From Hordeum vulgare subsp. vulgare (taxonomy: Eukaryota; Streptophyta; Magnoliopsida; Poales; Poaceae), in the NCBI RefSeq assembly GCF_904849725.1, contig NC_058524.1:490055763-490119762 (forward strand): a stretch of 64,000 bases of DNA, in the 5' to 3' direction. The notes under the pieces are model-generated. The model was not told the origin of the DNA. It made no database searches and was given only the letters and a program-made list of their open reading frames with translations. Both the position numbers and the translations under genes were made by a program. This document shows, piece after piece, positions 11,771-23,620 of the stretch; position 1 is the stretch's first letter, and each line of letters opens with the position of its first letter.

Positions 11771-12554
11771 GTAGGCAGTGGATCGGTGATGGATGATTAT
11801 GCCCGATGTGATTCATCATGTAACAGCTATAAGACGGAGAGATATGTAACTAGCTCCCGTTCGTCAATCTAAAGTAGGCATGTATTCCATATGTAGTCAT
11901 ACGTGGTTAGGGAAAAGAACTTGGATGACATCTATTGGCCATCCCTCCCGTGGCAGCGGGGTCCTAATGGAAACTACGGGATATTAAGGTTCTCCTTTTA
12001 ATAAAGAACGGGACCAACGCATTAACACTTGGTGAATACATCAACTCCTCATACTATGGTCATCTCCGGGAGTGGTTCCGGCTACTGTCACTCCGGGGTT
12101 GCCGGGTCATAACAAATAGTAGGTGACTACAACTTGCAAGATAGGATCTAAACCACACATATATTGGCGACAACATAATAGGTTCAGATCTGAAATCATG
12201 GCACTTGGGCCCTAGTGACAAGCATTAAGCATGGAAAAGTAGTAGCAACATCAATTTCAGAACATAGTGGATACTAGGGATCAATCCCCGTCAAAACTAA
12301 CTCGATTACATGATAGATCTCATCCAACTCATCACCGTCCAGCAAGCCTACGATGAGATTACTCACGAACTGTGAAGAGCATCATGGAATTGGCGACGGA
12401 GGAAGGTTGATGATGACGATGGCGACGATTTCCCCTCTCCGGTGCCTAGAACGGACTCCAGATCTGCCCTCCAGAGGAAGAACAGGAGGTGGCGGCGCCT
12501 CCGTATCGTATAACGCGATGAATCCTTCTCTCTGATTTTTTTTCGGGTGAAACG

Positions 12555-12656
12555 GAATATATAGAGCTGAGTTTGGAGGCGGTGGAGTCTTGTGGGCCCC
12601 ACAAGCCCTCACGGCGCGGCTAGGGGGGTGGCCACGGCCCCTGGGCTTGTGGCCCA
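12555..12656 (-). promoter_or_regulatory. U3 hairpin and TATA box of element d 5' LTR
   Basis: On the sense (minus) strand, outer arms CCACAAGCCC and GGGCTTGTGG pair perfectly around a C-rich loop (12592-12656). They are followed about 30 bp downstream by TATATATT (12555-12563). It belongs to the recurrent hairpin/TATA module of the window's Athila-type LTRs. Confidence 0.65.
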
Positions 12657-12889
12657 CTGGCTCACCTCCTCCGGTGGATCTTTGTGCAGGTATTTTTCAT
12701 TAATTCCAGAAAAATTCTCCGTAAATTTTCAGGTCATTCCGAGAACTTTTATTTCTGCACAAAAACAACACCATGGCAATTCTGCTGAAAACAACATTAG
12801 TCCGGGTTAGTTCCATTCAAATCATGCAAGTTAGAGTCCAAAACAAGGGCAAAATTGTTCGGAAAAGTAGATACGACGAAGACGTATCA

Positions 12890-15810
12890 CTGTCTCACCA
12901 CTCGCCCGAACCGGCCTCCGCCAAACATGACGCCGACGACGCCATAGGCCACCCCACCTCCTCTAGATTCCCAGAATGCATCGACAACAACACCAAGCTC
13001 GCGAACGCAGCAAGAATCATGCAATTTAGTCCACCGTAGACGATTTCCTAGCCTCGCCATCGTTGCTGCGGCTTCCACCGCGTTCAAAACATCGGTGTGT
13101 CCCTAACGAGTGGGGCCCAACCATTAGCGAGCTAACCACATGGCTACCCCCGAGTGACAATGGGCCCGAGCAGTGTAGCGTTTAGATTAGTCTCTAATTA
13201 AGTTAGCTAATACACACTAACATGTGGGGCCCACTTTAGATTAGTTTAATTAAACCCCTCTGTTGTTCCGACAGAGTATGTCATGTGGGGCCCCAATTAA
13301 TTAATAAGTATTTAGATTAATTAAACCCTAGGTTAGACCTTGAGTCAATGACAGCTGGGGCCCACTGGTTAGGTTTGACCAGTCAACCCCACTTTTGACT
13401 GTTGACGTCACAGTGATGTCATGCTGATGTCATTAATATTTTTTTGAATTAATTTAATTTTGTGAGTTTTAGAAAATTATCAAAACTTTAAAAATTAATA
13501 GAAAATAATCCATAGCTCACATGAAAATAATTTATACATGAAAGATGATTAGAAAAACGAGACGAACTCGGATACGCTATCCGTTTGTTTGTCACGCGTC
13601 CCTAACGTAGCGAACATGGAACTTTTCCATCTGTTTCGCCTGACCGGTAGTAGCCAGAGACCCAAGAAATATCATTTGATATTTTCTCGATCCATGTATG
13701 ACGAATGATACTGCGTTAGTGTATGCCTAGCCCTGCATATTTCCATGTCATGCTTAGTGTTGCATCTGTGTTTATATTTATTGTTTCTTCCCCGTCTTCT
13801 CTATGGTAGACCCCGAGACTGACGCTGCTGCCGGGTACGACTACCCTCCTCATGACCAACCCTTTGCCGCAGAGCAACAAGGCAAGCAAATCCCCCTCGA
13901 TCATTCCTATATCGCCTATTTCTTTATCCCTCATGCTTGCATTAGAATTTTGCTAGTGTTGTAGATAGCTCGTATTCTCATGCATAGCCTACTTTTGATA
14001 AACTACTCATTACCTGCAATCATATCAACTCCTTAGTATAGGTTGATAAATGAATCCCCTGTGACCCCCTTAGTCCTAGTTGCCCCTACTTCTTCATTGA
14101 TGACTCGGTCAACCGAGCGACGAGCCAAGCCCCTCACATCACCGCACAACCCTTAGTTGTACGACTCTGCAAAGCTACTATCGGGTACCGAGGGTGACAC
14201 CTCGCGAAGTACTCATGATGCTATCTCTGTAGTGCAGCTAGTTGGTCATGGTTATCGAGGGTGATTCCTCCTTCACCACTCCCGACGATGACTCGGTCGT
14301 GCAACCCCTCAAGTGTGAGACCCTCGAGGGTGATTCCTCTAAGTCCACCTTGACGGTTTCATTGAGCGGGACCCTTTGAGGGTGATTCCTTAGGTTCCGT
14401 CTTCGTGTTTTATACACAAAGTTACTATGATCTAGTTACAAAAACATGTTGGTGATGGGTCGGCCCTGAGGGGTACCCATGGTTTGATGTTAATGAGGCG
14501 TTGATGGACAGGAGAGGCCCTTTCCAGACATCCTCGAGACGGGGCGACGGGACCACACTTCATGGGTCGCACTTGCCCCGCATTAATAAAATGCTAATGG
14601 GTTGGGTATTTGATCTGAGTTGGGTCATTGACCTTAATACGCACTAACCTTCGCGTGGGAGAAGTTATGGGTACTCAGCGTCGTTGTATCAGCCGAAGCG
14701 CTTTGGACGTCAACAATGGAGTGGCGCGCGCCCGAGTGGCCTGGACAGTACAACTCTTGGACTAGACTATGCTAGGGCTGACCTCGGCCGCCCACGCATC
14801 ATGCAGGAGCGCAGAGGCAAGTGGGCCCATGACGCCTGTGTGCTTAGGATTTAGACCGGCGGGCTGGCCTCTCTGTTGAACCTTGGTGGGGCGCCGATGT
14901 TTTCATATCCCGAGGCCGGGCATGACCCAAGAAAGTGTGTCCGGCTAGAGGTATCAAGCGTGTTGGGGAATATGTAGTGCACCCATGGAGGGAATAAATT
15001 ATCTATTCGAATAGCCGTGTCCACGGTTACAGGACGACTTGGAGTTATGCCCCGATCTTATATCACTACAACTGTTACTTAACTGGAATGTTGCTGTGGG
15101 ATTGCTTCCTCGCAAGGAGTCAGCAAAGAATCTCTGGGCGTGACTTTAATTAATATTGCCGCAACAATATGACTATTAATTGCATTATTTGTTCTACTGT
15201 CGTCTATTGCTGCAAGACCCCTCAAGATGCTAGTCTTCGATAGGACTAGGCCTTCTCTCTCTATTCTCGCATAGCTGCAGTCAGTCCACATATAACCCGT
15301 TCCTTTGATACTGATGCATACTTAGCATAGTTCTGATGTCAGTCTTGCGAGTACTTTGGATGAGTACTCACCGTTGCTTTGTTCCGCCCTTTCCCCTTGA
15401 TCTGTTGCTACGACCAGATGATGGAGCACAGGAGATGGCGTGTCCCGTCGCTGACGACTGCTACCCCGACGGTGCCTTCTACTACGTGGAGGCCGCTGAC
15501 GACTAGGAGTAGTTTAGGAGGTTCCAAGGCAGTGGGCCTCGCCTCGTTCAATCGATGTATCTTTTGTGATAGCTTTCTCTAAGGCATTATCATGTTTCAC
15601 GTCTGTACTCAGATATTTTTTGTTTTCGCTAACTCGTGTGTTTATCGAGCTTCTGTATTCTATCGCTCGAGGCCCCTGGCTTGTAATATGAAGCTTGTAT
15701 GTTTTTATTTGTGTCTAGAGTTGTGTTGGGATATCTTCCCATGAGTCCTTGAGCTTGGTCGTATGCATTTGCATGTACGATATGTGTACGGTCAAATCAA
15801 GGGCGTCACA
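12890..15810 (+). repeat. 5' LTR of element c, left-truncated
   Basis: 2,921 bp from the junction with d to the terminal GGGCGTCACA. With the about 200 bp of LTR start seen at 20451-20522 and 32213-32337, the full LTR would exceed 3.1 kb, typical of Triticeae chromoviruses. It contains several GGGGCCCA-rich segments (13100-13380) and a four-copy hairpin motif (14189-14391). No gene is visible. Confidence 0.78.
14189..14391 (+). repeat. Four spaced copies of a small GAGGGTGAYNCCTC motif
   Basis: Copies at 14189-14204 (CGAGGGTGACACCTCG), 14255-14270 and 14324-14339 (both TCGAGGGTGATTCCTC), and 14376-14391 (TTGAGGGTGATTCCTT). Spacing is 66, 69 and 52 bp. GAGG and CCTC can pair over a 6-nt loop, and the first copy extends to five pairs. 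Confidence 0.8.
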
Positions 15811-15813
15811 AGT

Positions 15814-15826
15814 TGGTATCAGAGCC
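15814..15826 (+). other. Primer binding site, tRNA-iMet (element c)
   Basis: TGGTATCAGAGCC three bases after the LTR end at 15810. Confidence 0.88.
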
Positions 15827-18800
15827 AACTGCGTGTAGGTAGCCCCCTTTCCAACTCCTTGGCCGAAGTTGAGTCTAGTACTTGAAAAACTTACTTTGAT
15901 GTTGTGGCTTACGGGCCCACATCTCAATCTGGTGGTATTAGTATCTTTTACTCATCTTCTATACTCTGGGTTCTAATCTCTCTTCTCTTTCAGGTTAAAG
16001 ATTTTGCTAACTCTAACTCCAGGTTCTCGTAAATAAATCCTCCCAGAGAACCCCGCAATTCCAAACGATGGCTTGATTCCTCAGAAGACTCCGAAGATAC
16101 TCCGAAGATGTTCTCTCGAGAGCTCGTGCTCATCGCTTCTGCGATTTCCTTTCCTCCGTCAGCCCCTATGGATGACTACATACAAATGTCGAACATACAT
16201 TGTTTCCATTTACTCTTGTTATACAAGGTAAAACGAATTATCTTACCGGGGATTTGTTCGTCCTCTGTTGTCGTGGGTTTCACAAGTCCCTCGAATTACT
16301 ATTCGATCTTCTGGAGTGCTCGGTAGCGTTTTGTTCATGACCTTTCTCACCTACTTGCATGATGGTTAAATCCATATATCTAGCAACATTCGTTAAAATC
16401 CTTTGTGATTTCCCTTTGATCTTATTGATTCACACTTTGTGTGAATGCACACAATCATCAGTTGATTCTCGTAAATTATCTTTCCAGCTCAGACATCCTT
16501 CCAGACATGAGCTAGTTCTCGGAAAATCAACCTTGATTGGTTGTCCATCTAAGTCCATTCAGTTTACTTGTATTTGATCGGAGCATCTGAATCTGATACA
16601 CCAACCTGGTAAACACAATTCCTTTTGTAATTAAGTATCGGTATTTTTCAGATGTTCTATAATCCGGTGCCTTGCGTTTTATCTTCCTCTGATCAAGTAA
16701 TGATACTCACATCAGGTCTTTTGTGAACCATCATACACATCGTTGGGTTATCATCCGACGACGTCCTTTACATTCAAAAATTCTTGTGATATGCTTCCCC
16801 TGATACATAATGCCATTGGTAAATTGTGTCTTCTCCCTTTGATAAGTTGTATCCTAAGCTTTTGTGAGCCATGCTCTTCAAGCATGTGTTAATTATTCTT
16901 GAAGTTTGTGGTATATGTTCATAAGATTCCCCAATGGGTTGGACCTATGCCTTCCTAAAACAATATGAACTGAAGAGTTTTCATGAGTCTTACTCTTCTC
17001 GTGTTTGGCTAGATAATCTTTCCAAGCCACAACCTCATCAAAGGCAAGGAGTAAATGGCGGGTGATGCATTGATGAAGTGGGAGTCGACCTTGAACTTTG
17101 TGTTCATGCCCATGGAAACAACGTTATTCCTACCATAGAAGATTCTCGTATCAATAACCATTTCCTTGATATGATTCGATATGGTATTTGTGATCTTCTC
17201 CTTCGCAAACGTGGTTGCAACCATGATTGATCCTCTTTGAATTCCATACGTAGACAAGTTAAAGTGCTTGTCTTCTTCAGTTCAATACATCGGTCCAAGC
17301 CTTAATGTTGATCTACCTTCAAGTATTATCCCTCGTATCCCGAGAATATCGCAGAGCTACATAACTTCTTGTGAGCTCCTCATCAACTATGATGTTTCGT
17401 TGATTCCAGTTTCCTCGTGTTTTGGGTCATTGGACACGCAAGTACACTGATAATTGAATCGAGTATACATTGCAGTTCAACAACTTTTAGTAATCTTCCT
17501 TGTTTACGAGTTTGTACTTGATCTTGTCACTCCAAGCTGTTAAGCTACATCATCATCGTCATGCTAAAACTTGACCATGCTATCTATGTCCTCCATCCCA
17601 GGAACACATTTCCAACTGTGCGTTAAGCTCACATCGAGTTTTCAACATCATGTTGGTTGGCTTGAAAGATAATTTCCATTCAGAGCTGTCAATCTTATCT
17701 ATGGTTCCGACAATGTTTCGCACCTCCATTCCTTTCTTGATGTCCTCGCTGAACGATTACATCTTCATGTACCTTCTCAACAAATGTGTCGTGATCATCA
17801 TCAGCATTCTGAATTCTTCCCTGGTATCAATCAGATTCTTGATGATAAGGACTATCCTTGCCTCTCGATGATTGGTGTTATCATTGGCAAACCTTTTTGC
17901 CTTCCCTCCAACACAAACTTGTTCATGTTTGTGTTGTCCCTTAAGTTCCTGACTGTTCGGCTTATGTTATCATCTACCTTGGAGTATTACTATCTTCTAC
18001 GTCAGTAATGTCGTGAGGGTTGCACATGTCTTAAGAATTCCTGATATAGTGATACTTCTCGCCATCACCATACATTTATTGGTCCCCGTGTTGTTTCTAA
18101 CTGGAATACCGACAAGTGGACTCTTGTGTGTGATTCCAATACTTCTAGCAGCCCTGTTGCTTCAGAGTTAATAACTAATTGTTTTATTCTTAGTGTGTTG
18201 ATTGTTGACTCGTCAATTTAGCATTGGTCGTGCTACTCAGTCCATATTTTCGAGTGCACTCTTCAAGCAATGCTTAATTGTTGTTGTTCCCTCGAGCATA
18301 TGACATTATACCATTTGATTTGAAAAATTCTATCTCCTCGATATTATAATTTTGGAAATTCATCCCTATCAAAATTTTGAGGGATTGTTGTTGAGCCCAT
18401 TGGGCACACCCTCAATTTCTGCTTGTTCGACGATGAAGCTCTTGAAAGCATTATCTTTGTGCCTAGCTCATGAAGAATATATTTGATCAAAGAAGTGTTT
18501 TCGCAAAGTTCACGTGCATTCTTGCCGTTGTGAATATGGGCAAGTTTTGTTTCACTTCCTCTCGGGTAATCCCAAATCATTCACGCATGTGCTGAGTGTT
18601 ATATGTTTTGAAGATTTGCTATCTTCACTTCATATAACTTCTCTTAGCAACCCAAGACACTAATTTATTTGATCAAGGAAAAGAAGTTCCTTCATAAGAG
18701 ATAATGGAGGCTTACACAAGGGCCTTGATATCCTCGATGGTGGTTCCCAAATTAGATCACGGATGCATTTCATTGTAAGAATCCCCTGTGGGCACGAATG

Positions 18801-19819
18801 TCTTGACATTGTGTTCATATGTATTATGATTCAACTCATAACTTAAGGCTTGCTTCTGTAGTTCATATCCCGAGAATCTTGTATTATAATCTCGTCTATT
18901 TTTGGTGGTCCCCTTTTCTTCCGAGGCATCCCGAGCCTGAGGTGACCTGACACGTGATCTGAATGTTGGGAAAATACGATGGTTGGAACATTTCCCAAAA
19001 AATATAACTATGGTCTTTATGTAACCCAGTACGGTGATGTATTGTCTATCACACCGGGCCGAAGGACCTATTGTTAGAGTATCTTGTTCACTAAGTTTTG
19101 CCATTCTTCCATGAGGAAATGGAAGACTTAGTTTATAAGTTGTTCCGGATGGATCCCTTGTGTATCCAAAGTCCGACCTTTACCCTATGACCATGTCGAT
19201 GCTACTTCGAAGCACAATTGTGGTACTTCAAATGCCTACAGGAACATTGAAAGCATAGTGCTAACATGTTCTTGATCAATTATCCAAACATCATTGTATG
19301 GGTAAACATCATGATTCTTCTTGCCTCTTTATCTAAATGGTTATGTCCTTGATGACCTATCATGTATACCATGCTCTGTTTTCCTTGGGAAAGGTATATT
19401 GTAGTACTTGTGCGTAAACACATTTTCCTTTCCGTTGGTCTATTTGGTATGAAAATCACATTTTTCTTTCATTGGTCTGTTTGACCTTTCTTGTAATATA
19501 ACCTATCCGAGCAGTGGTAATCCCCTTCTTAGGTAGAAACCTTGGTGTACAACTCTGTCAATAAGACCGTGTTTCTATTGTGGATAACATTCTGGTAGCC
19601 GCGGGTGGACGAGAACCTTGCCTATTGGTCCACCTCGTTTCAGCGAGCACGAACATGGTTATATTAGTGCCCCGCCCTTGGTACCGATGTTGTTGACAAC
19701 ATAACTGACAAGTTATCCTCTGACATGTTTGGCTATCAAGACTGTACAGGATGTCACCGCTCTGCCTACTCTCGACGCACATGGTGGGTCCATAACCCAA
19801 AGTTCCACAAGATCGAAAC
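15827..19819 (+). other. Degenerate interior of element c
   Basis: About 4 kb between the primer site and the integrase tail. I could not recognise gag, protease, RT or RNase H on either strand. All open stretches are under about 120 codons and look like chance. The region is moderately AT-rich and has no obvious repeats. It could be a decayed polyprotein or the non-coding filler of a LARD-type derivative. A translated search against Tekay polyproteins would decide. Confidence 0.5.
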
Positions 19820-20414
19820 TTGACTCTCCTAGACATCCTTGACTCCAAAGTATCCTTTACACTTGGCTTCATATTAAATTCCAGAGCCATCGTCCAATGG
19901 AAGGATAACCCTTCGGTCCGTATATTATCCAATGCTAAAGAACAAGTTTGCATTATTCATGACAATCTGAAGGCTGCTCAGTCTCGTCAGAAAAGTCAGA
20001 ATGACCGTCTTCATCGAGATATGGTCTATAAATCTGGCGAAAAGGCTTATCTTTGTATCACACCAATGAAAGGTGCACACCGTTTTGGGATCAAGGATAG
20101 TATAGCTCCTCGCTATACTAGTCCATTCACTGTTCTCGAAAGGCGTGGAAGAATGGCCTATCAATTGGAAATGGTGGCGAACCTTTCTGAGGTTCACGAT
20201 GTCTTCCATGTGTCTCAGCTCCGCCGCTGCTTCAAAGATCCTGTTCAAAGAGCATTCAGTCCACATTCTTGATGGAACTGAACATCAGACTCGTCAGAAG
20301 GTTACTAAGTTCTTCAAAGTGCAGTGTGCAAATCATTCTGAAGATGAAGCCACTTGGGAACGTGAAGATCATCTTCGTGCAGAATTCCCCAGGCTCTTTC
20401 CTTCTACTTCTTAA
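19820..20414 (+). pseudogene. pol: Integrase C-terminus and chromodomain remnant (element c)
   Basis: Frame 2 (to about 20240) reads the integrase tail: KAAQSRQKSQNDR, a G-D/E-K-A-Y-L strand, HRFG, APRY, and [13 protein letters not shown], matching the homologous tail of b ([13 protein letters not shown]). The frame then shifts, and about 20242-20412 reads a chromodomain with TRQKVTKFFKVQ, EDEATWERE and FPRLF, ending at a TAA. Chromodomains bind modified histones and direct chromovirus integration. The catalytic core is absent upstream, so this is a remnant. The stop lies about 25 bp before the PPT, the arrangement also seen in b. Confidence 0.85.
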
Positions 20415-20437
20415 TTCTCGAGACGCGAATTCTTTTT

Positions 20438-20450
20438 AGTAGGGCCGAGT
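20438..20450 (+). other. Polypurine tract of element c
   Basis: AGTAGGGCCGAGT immediately before the LTR start TGTGACACCC. Imperfect purine run; assigned by position. Confidence 0.6.
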
Positions 20451-20522
20451 TGTGACACCCTCGATTTTGGCTACAATGATCATTGTAATTAAGCACAGTG
20501 ATGACCATGATCAGTGCCTAAT
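20451..20522 (+). repeat. Start of 3' LTR of element c
   Basis: 72 bp beginning TGTGACACCCTCG, interrupted by element b. The last five bases CTAAT are b's target-site duplication. Confidence 0.8.
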
Positions 20523-23500
20523 TGTAGCGACCCGACTCAAGACGAGTCAAGCCTCTGGTGTTTCCGTACCATCCCAAGATCATGCTGGTACACACTCAGT
20601 ACATAATGTATATATTCAAGAGTTCAATCACACAGCTTTATTAATCGAAATCTCATAAAGAGTACTTTATTACAATAATGGATTACAATAAAGTGGCTGA
20701 AGGCCATCTCATGAGATATCTAACGAAGACTAGCGCAAGCACGAGGTAGACGAGTCCATCCGACTCCAAGGGCATGTCGCCGAGCGTAGATCGTAGCCTC
20801 ACTCCTGGTCGGAAAAGTACTGCAACATGATACGTTGCAGCCGTGTAGGTCAGCATATTGAATATGCTGGCAAGTCATCAAAGAGAGGAGTAAAAATAAT
20901 AATCAACTATCTCTACATGCATATCTGGCCTGTGGGGCTATGAGTTTTGCATAAAGCCAGTTTTATCCTACAACAAGAGGGGTTGGAACAAAATATTACT
21001 ACATTGTTTGTTGTTAACGAGATGGTTCCGCCAACCAATTCTCGTACCCGAATAGTTGTTAACACCCACATCATTATTAAGTTGTGTCGAGAGTTCAGGG
21101 GAAATTCAATGCCTTCGGCTCAAGTTGTCCATGACCGTGGACACGGCTAATCGATTAGGTTGGGCACTCTGCAGAGTTTTGCACACGTTCCCCACAAGAT
21201 TTGATCGGCTCCGGGTTTGTCCTCGCACTTCAGGGTGTTTGAAGACCGGATGATCAAAACATGGTCTTTCAACGGGTCCCTCTGAATCCCTGTCGGTGCC
21301 CATCCATTCCTACCGTTCTTCTACATCTGCTAGCACCCCCTGTCCAGAGTCGCCACGTTGTCCAACCAAGCCAGAGCCCATAATGACTTGTGGCTGTGCA
21401 CGTAAGCCTTGGGTCTTGAGAATATCCATCCGTCTCTTTGAGCCTGGGTGAAGCTTTCCCAGGATGTCATGGCCGTCCCCAGCATCCCGGGCATCCACTG
21501 GGTTCTCCAGGGAGCCGATCAACCGTCCTTCACCCAGAGTTGCATTGCGTCCGAGGTCTTGAAAATCTTGTCTTAACCGGTCTTGATTATTTAATCAACC
21601 TCGCATCACTCGTGTTATGCACTCAACCGAAATCCCGTCTACTCAAGCATAGCAATATGAAATTTGTCGTCCCGGGGCCAAGTATCGGGATTGTTGTGTG
21701 CCTACCACATGATACTACAATCTATACTAAAATTTCCAAGTACCTAAGCAGCATGCAATCGGGCATAGGGTGGTAGAACTACGATGCATAAAACATAGAT
21801 GATAGTATGATCAAAGTGACTTGCCTTGATGATAGTTGTCTTGATCGAGCGCTTCTAAGTAACACGCTTCGCACTCCGGATGATCTACCGATACAAACAC
21901 AATACACACCATAAGCTCTACAATCAAGCAACAAGTAAAAATAACATCACAAGTAAGGATTTGCTAAAGCCTAAGTAAAAGAATTCAACACACGTCACTA
22001 TGGCAGAAACTAGTTTCTGTTGAAAACACCAGTAAAAATACTTTAAATTTTTTGAAACTTCTACCACAGTAAGATTTAATCACTAGGAAGCAGTAGCAAA
22101 AAGAATCAACTCAAAATCATTTTTTAAACTCCTGGAATAGGAAAAACAAGGTTTAAAATAAATCTGATCTAACTTATATTTGAAAATTTCAAACATAGAC
22201 AAATTATATGTTTTTACAAACTACAGAAAAATTGGAGTCTACTGGAACAAGAATCAATATCATTGGACTTTGGGATCAAATGTTATGGACAAAACAAAAC
22301 AGAAACTTTTCTGTTTTTGCAATTAGACAGAAAAAAGAAACTAACTAGCTAACTAACAGGGGGTATATGTGGCGTGCTGTGATAGGCTGCAGGGGTGTTT
22401 GTTGCAATTGTTAGGAGCAAACGGCCGAGGGCTAACAAAACTACTGGTTAACCGTGTTAAGTGAAAAAAGACCAGCATGGTTTTCTAATCTAAACCGAAG
22501 AGGTACCCTAATCTAATCTACACCGTAGGATATGGATCTAAGGGCTAACTAAGAAAGAAAAGAAAACAACAGAAAGAGGAGGGAGTCTCACCGTGGCTGG
22601 GGCTGGCAACTCCGGCGAGAGTGGTGTCGCCGGCGAGGGGAGAGGCTCCGGGGGCGGTGGAGGGACGGGGAGGCGGCAGCGGCTGTCCTCCACCGAGGGG
22701 AGGCGTAGGGCGGAGCGGGGAGTGGCGCCGGGGTGCTGCTCCAGGGGGTGGCCGAGGTGGTGGAGCTCGGCTCCGGTGGCGAGGTCTCGGGCAGGTAGCG
22801 AGGGTGGGGCAGGGTGGCGGCGAGGGTGGGGAACGGGCGAGGAGGGCTCGGGGAGGCGGAGTTTATAGGGGGAGGAGGGAGGCGCAGAAGGAAAGGAATC
22901 GAGGAGAGGCAAGGAAGTTTCGGCCATGGTGGCTCGGGGTGGAGACAGGAAGGAAAAAGAGAGAGAGGAAAGGAAGGGGGCGACCGGCAGGGGTGCAGGG
23001 GCGGGCCCGGGTCCCACTGGCATAGAGAGAGAGGGGGTCGGGGCAGGGTCGGTCGGCCGGATCCTAAGGATTCGGTCCCGGCGGTGGGGATTCGGCCCAT
23101 GGCCTTGAAACACGCTCACGGCGGTGGCTTCCTAAAAAAAGGACTTGCCTATTTTATAACTTTTCCGAAACAGAAAAACAAAAGTGAAATAAAAGGAAAT
23201 AAATCAAATATTTAATATAGAGTATTATATACCAAAAGTATCAGAAAAATATCCTCTACCCGAATAACATTTTTCCAAAGCAAAAATAAAAACTTTAAAA
23301 CAATGTTTTTTTTCTAGAAATTCCTTAAAATGCTTTATTCTCTTTTGCAAATATTTTTGCAAATGATCTTTGGATTTCTTGGCTCCAATATTTCAGAAAT
23401 TGCCCGCACTTTGGAGGGTCATTTTCCTCCGCTCTCTCTCTTGCGTGCAAGAGAGTATTTCTCCGGGCATTTCTCGTGCGAGGAAAAATGGAAATGCAAA

Positions 23501-23604
23501 TGAAAAGACGAAAGAGTTCAAGTGCTAAAGTTATTTCAATCAATATGCATAGATGCTTAGCTATAATGTAAAACATTCCCAATTAGGAAAATTGGGATGT
23601 TACA
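20523..23604 (-). repeat. 3' LTR of element b
   Basis: 3,082 bp, TGTAGCGACCCG...GGGATGTTACA, alignable along most of its length to the LTRs of a. A GC-rich block at 22590-23100 precedes (in minus orientation) a TATAAA at 22862-22867. Long Pro/Arg/Gly-rich ORFs in the GC block are artefacts. Confidence 0.93.
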
Positions 23605-23620
23605 AACCTACCCACCTTAA
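23605..23620 (-). other. Polypurine tract of element b
   Basis: The minus strand reads AAGGTGGGTAGGTTTG directly before the 3' LTR. The pol stop codon TAA at 23617-23619 overlaps its first bases. Confidence 0.85.

Larger units (their letters stand above)
1083..12889 (-). mobile_element. Element d: Sabrina-like Athila (Gypsy) retrotransposon, interrupted
   Basis: A minus-strand element seen in two pieces, 9768-12889 (5' LTR, PBS, gag start) and 1083-1548 (gag continuation). They rejoin cleanly if element a (1549-9762) and one TTTAC copy are removed, as the alignment to plus-strand relative f at 37800-38280 shows. The LTR starts TGATACGTC at 12889 and ends TCATCA at 11337. The primer site after it is complementary to the 3' end of tRNA-Asp, as in Athila elements. 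Its 3' half is not in the window because the BARE1/Angela LTR cuts it at 1083. It sits in the 5' LTR of element c; the flank 12890-12894 is CTGTC. Confidence 0.88.
11337..12889 (-). repeat. 5' LTR of element d (Sabrina-like)
   Basis: 1,553 bp, starting TGATACGTC and ending GGTCATCA in minus orientation. Its text matches the Sabrina LTR as I remember it and the 3' LTR of f at 42900-44630. It contains a U3 hairpin and TATA box (12555-12656) and a GCTACTGTT-type microsatellite-like stretch (11580-11770). Confidence 0.9.

Noticed and set aside
15814..15826. Possible tRNA gene fragments at the primer-site motifs.
   Set aside because: Only the acceptor-end complement is present, directly after LTR ends. 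These are primer binding sites, and no cloverleaf flanks them.
22538..23119. Long Pro/Arg/Ser-rich ORFs on both strands in the GC-rich block of b's LTR (also 31143-31706, 3657-4149, 8650-9072).
   Set aside because: They overlap in several frames on both strands, follow GC-rich composition, contain no domain, and lie in LTR leader sequence. No evidence of a host gene.
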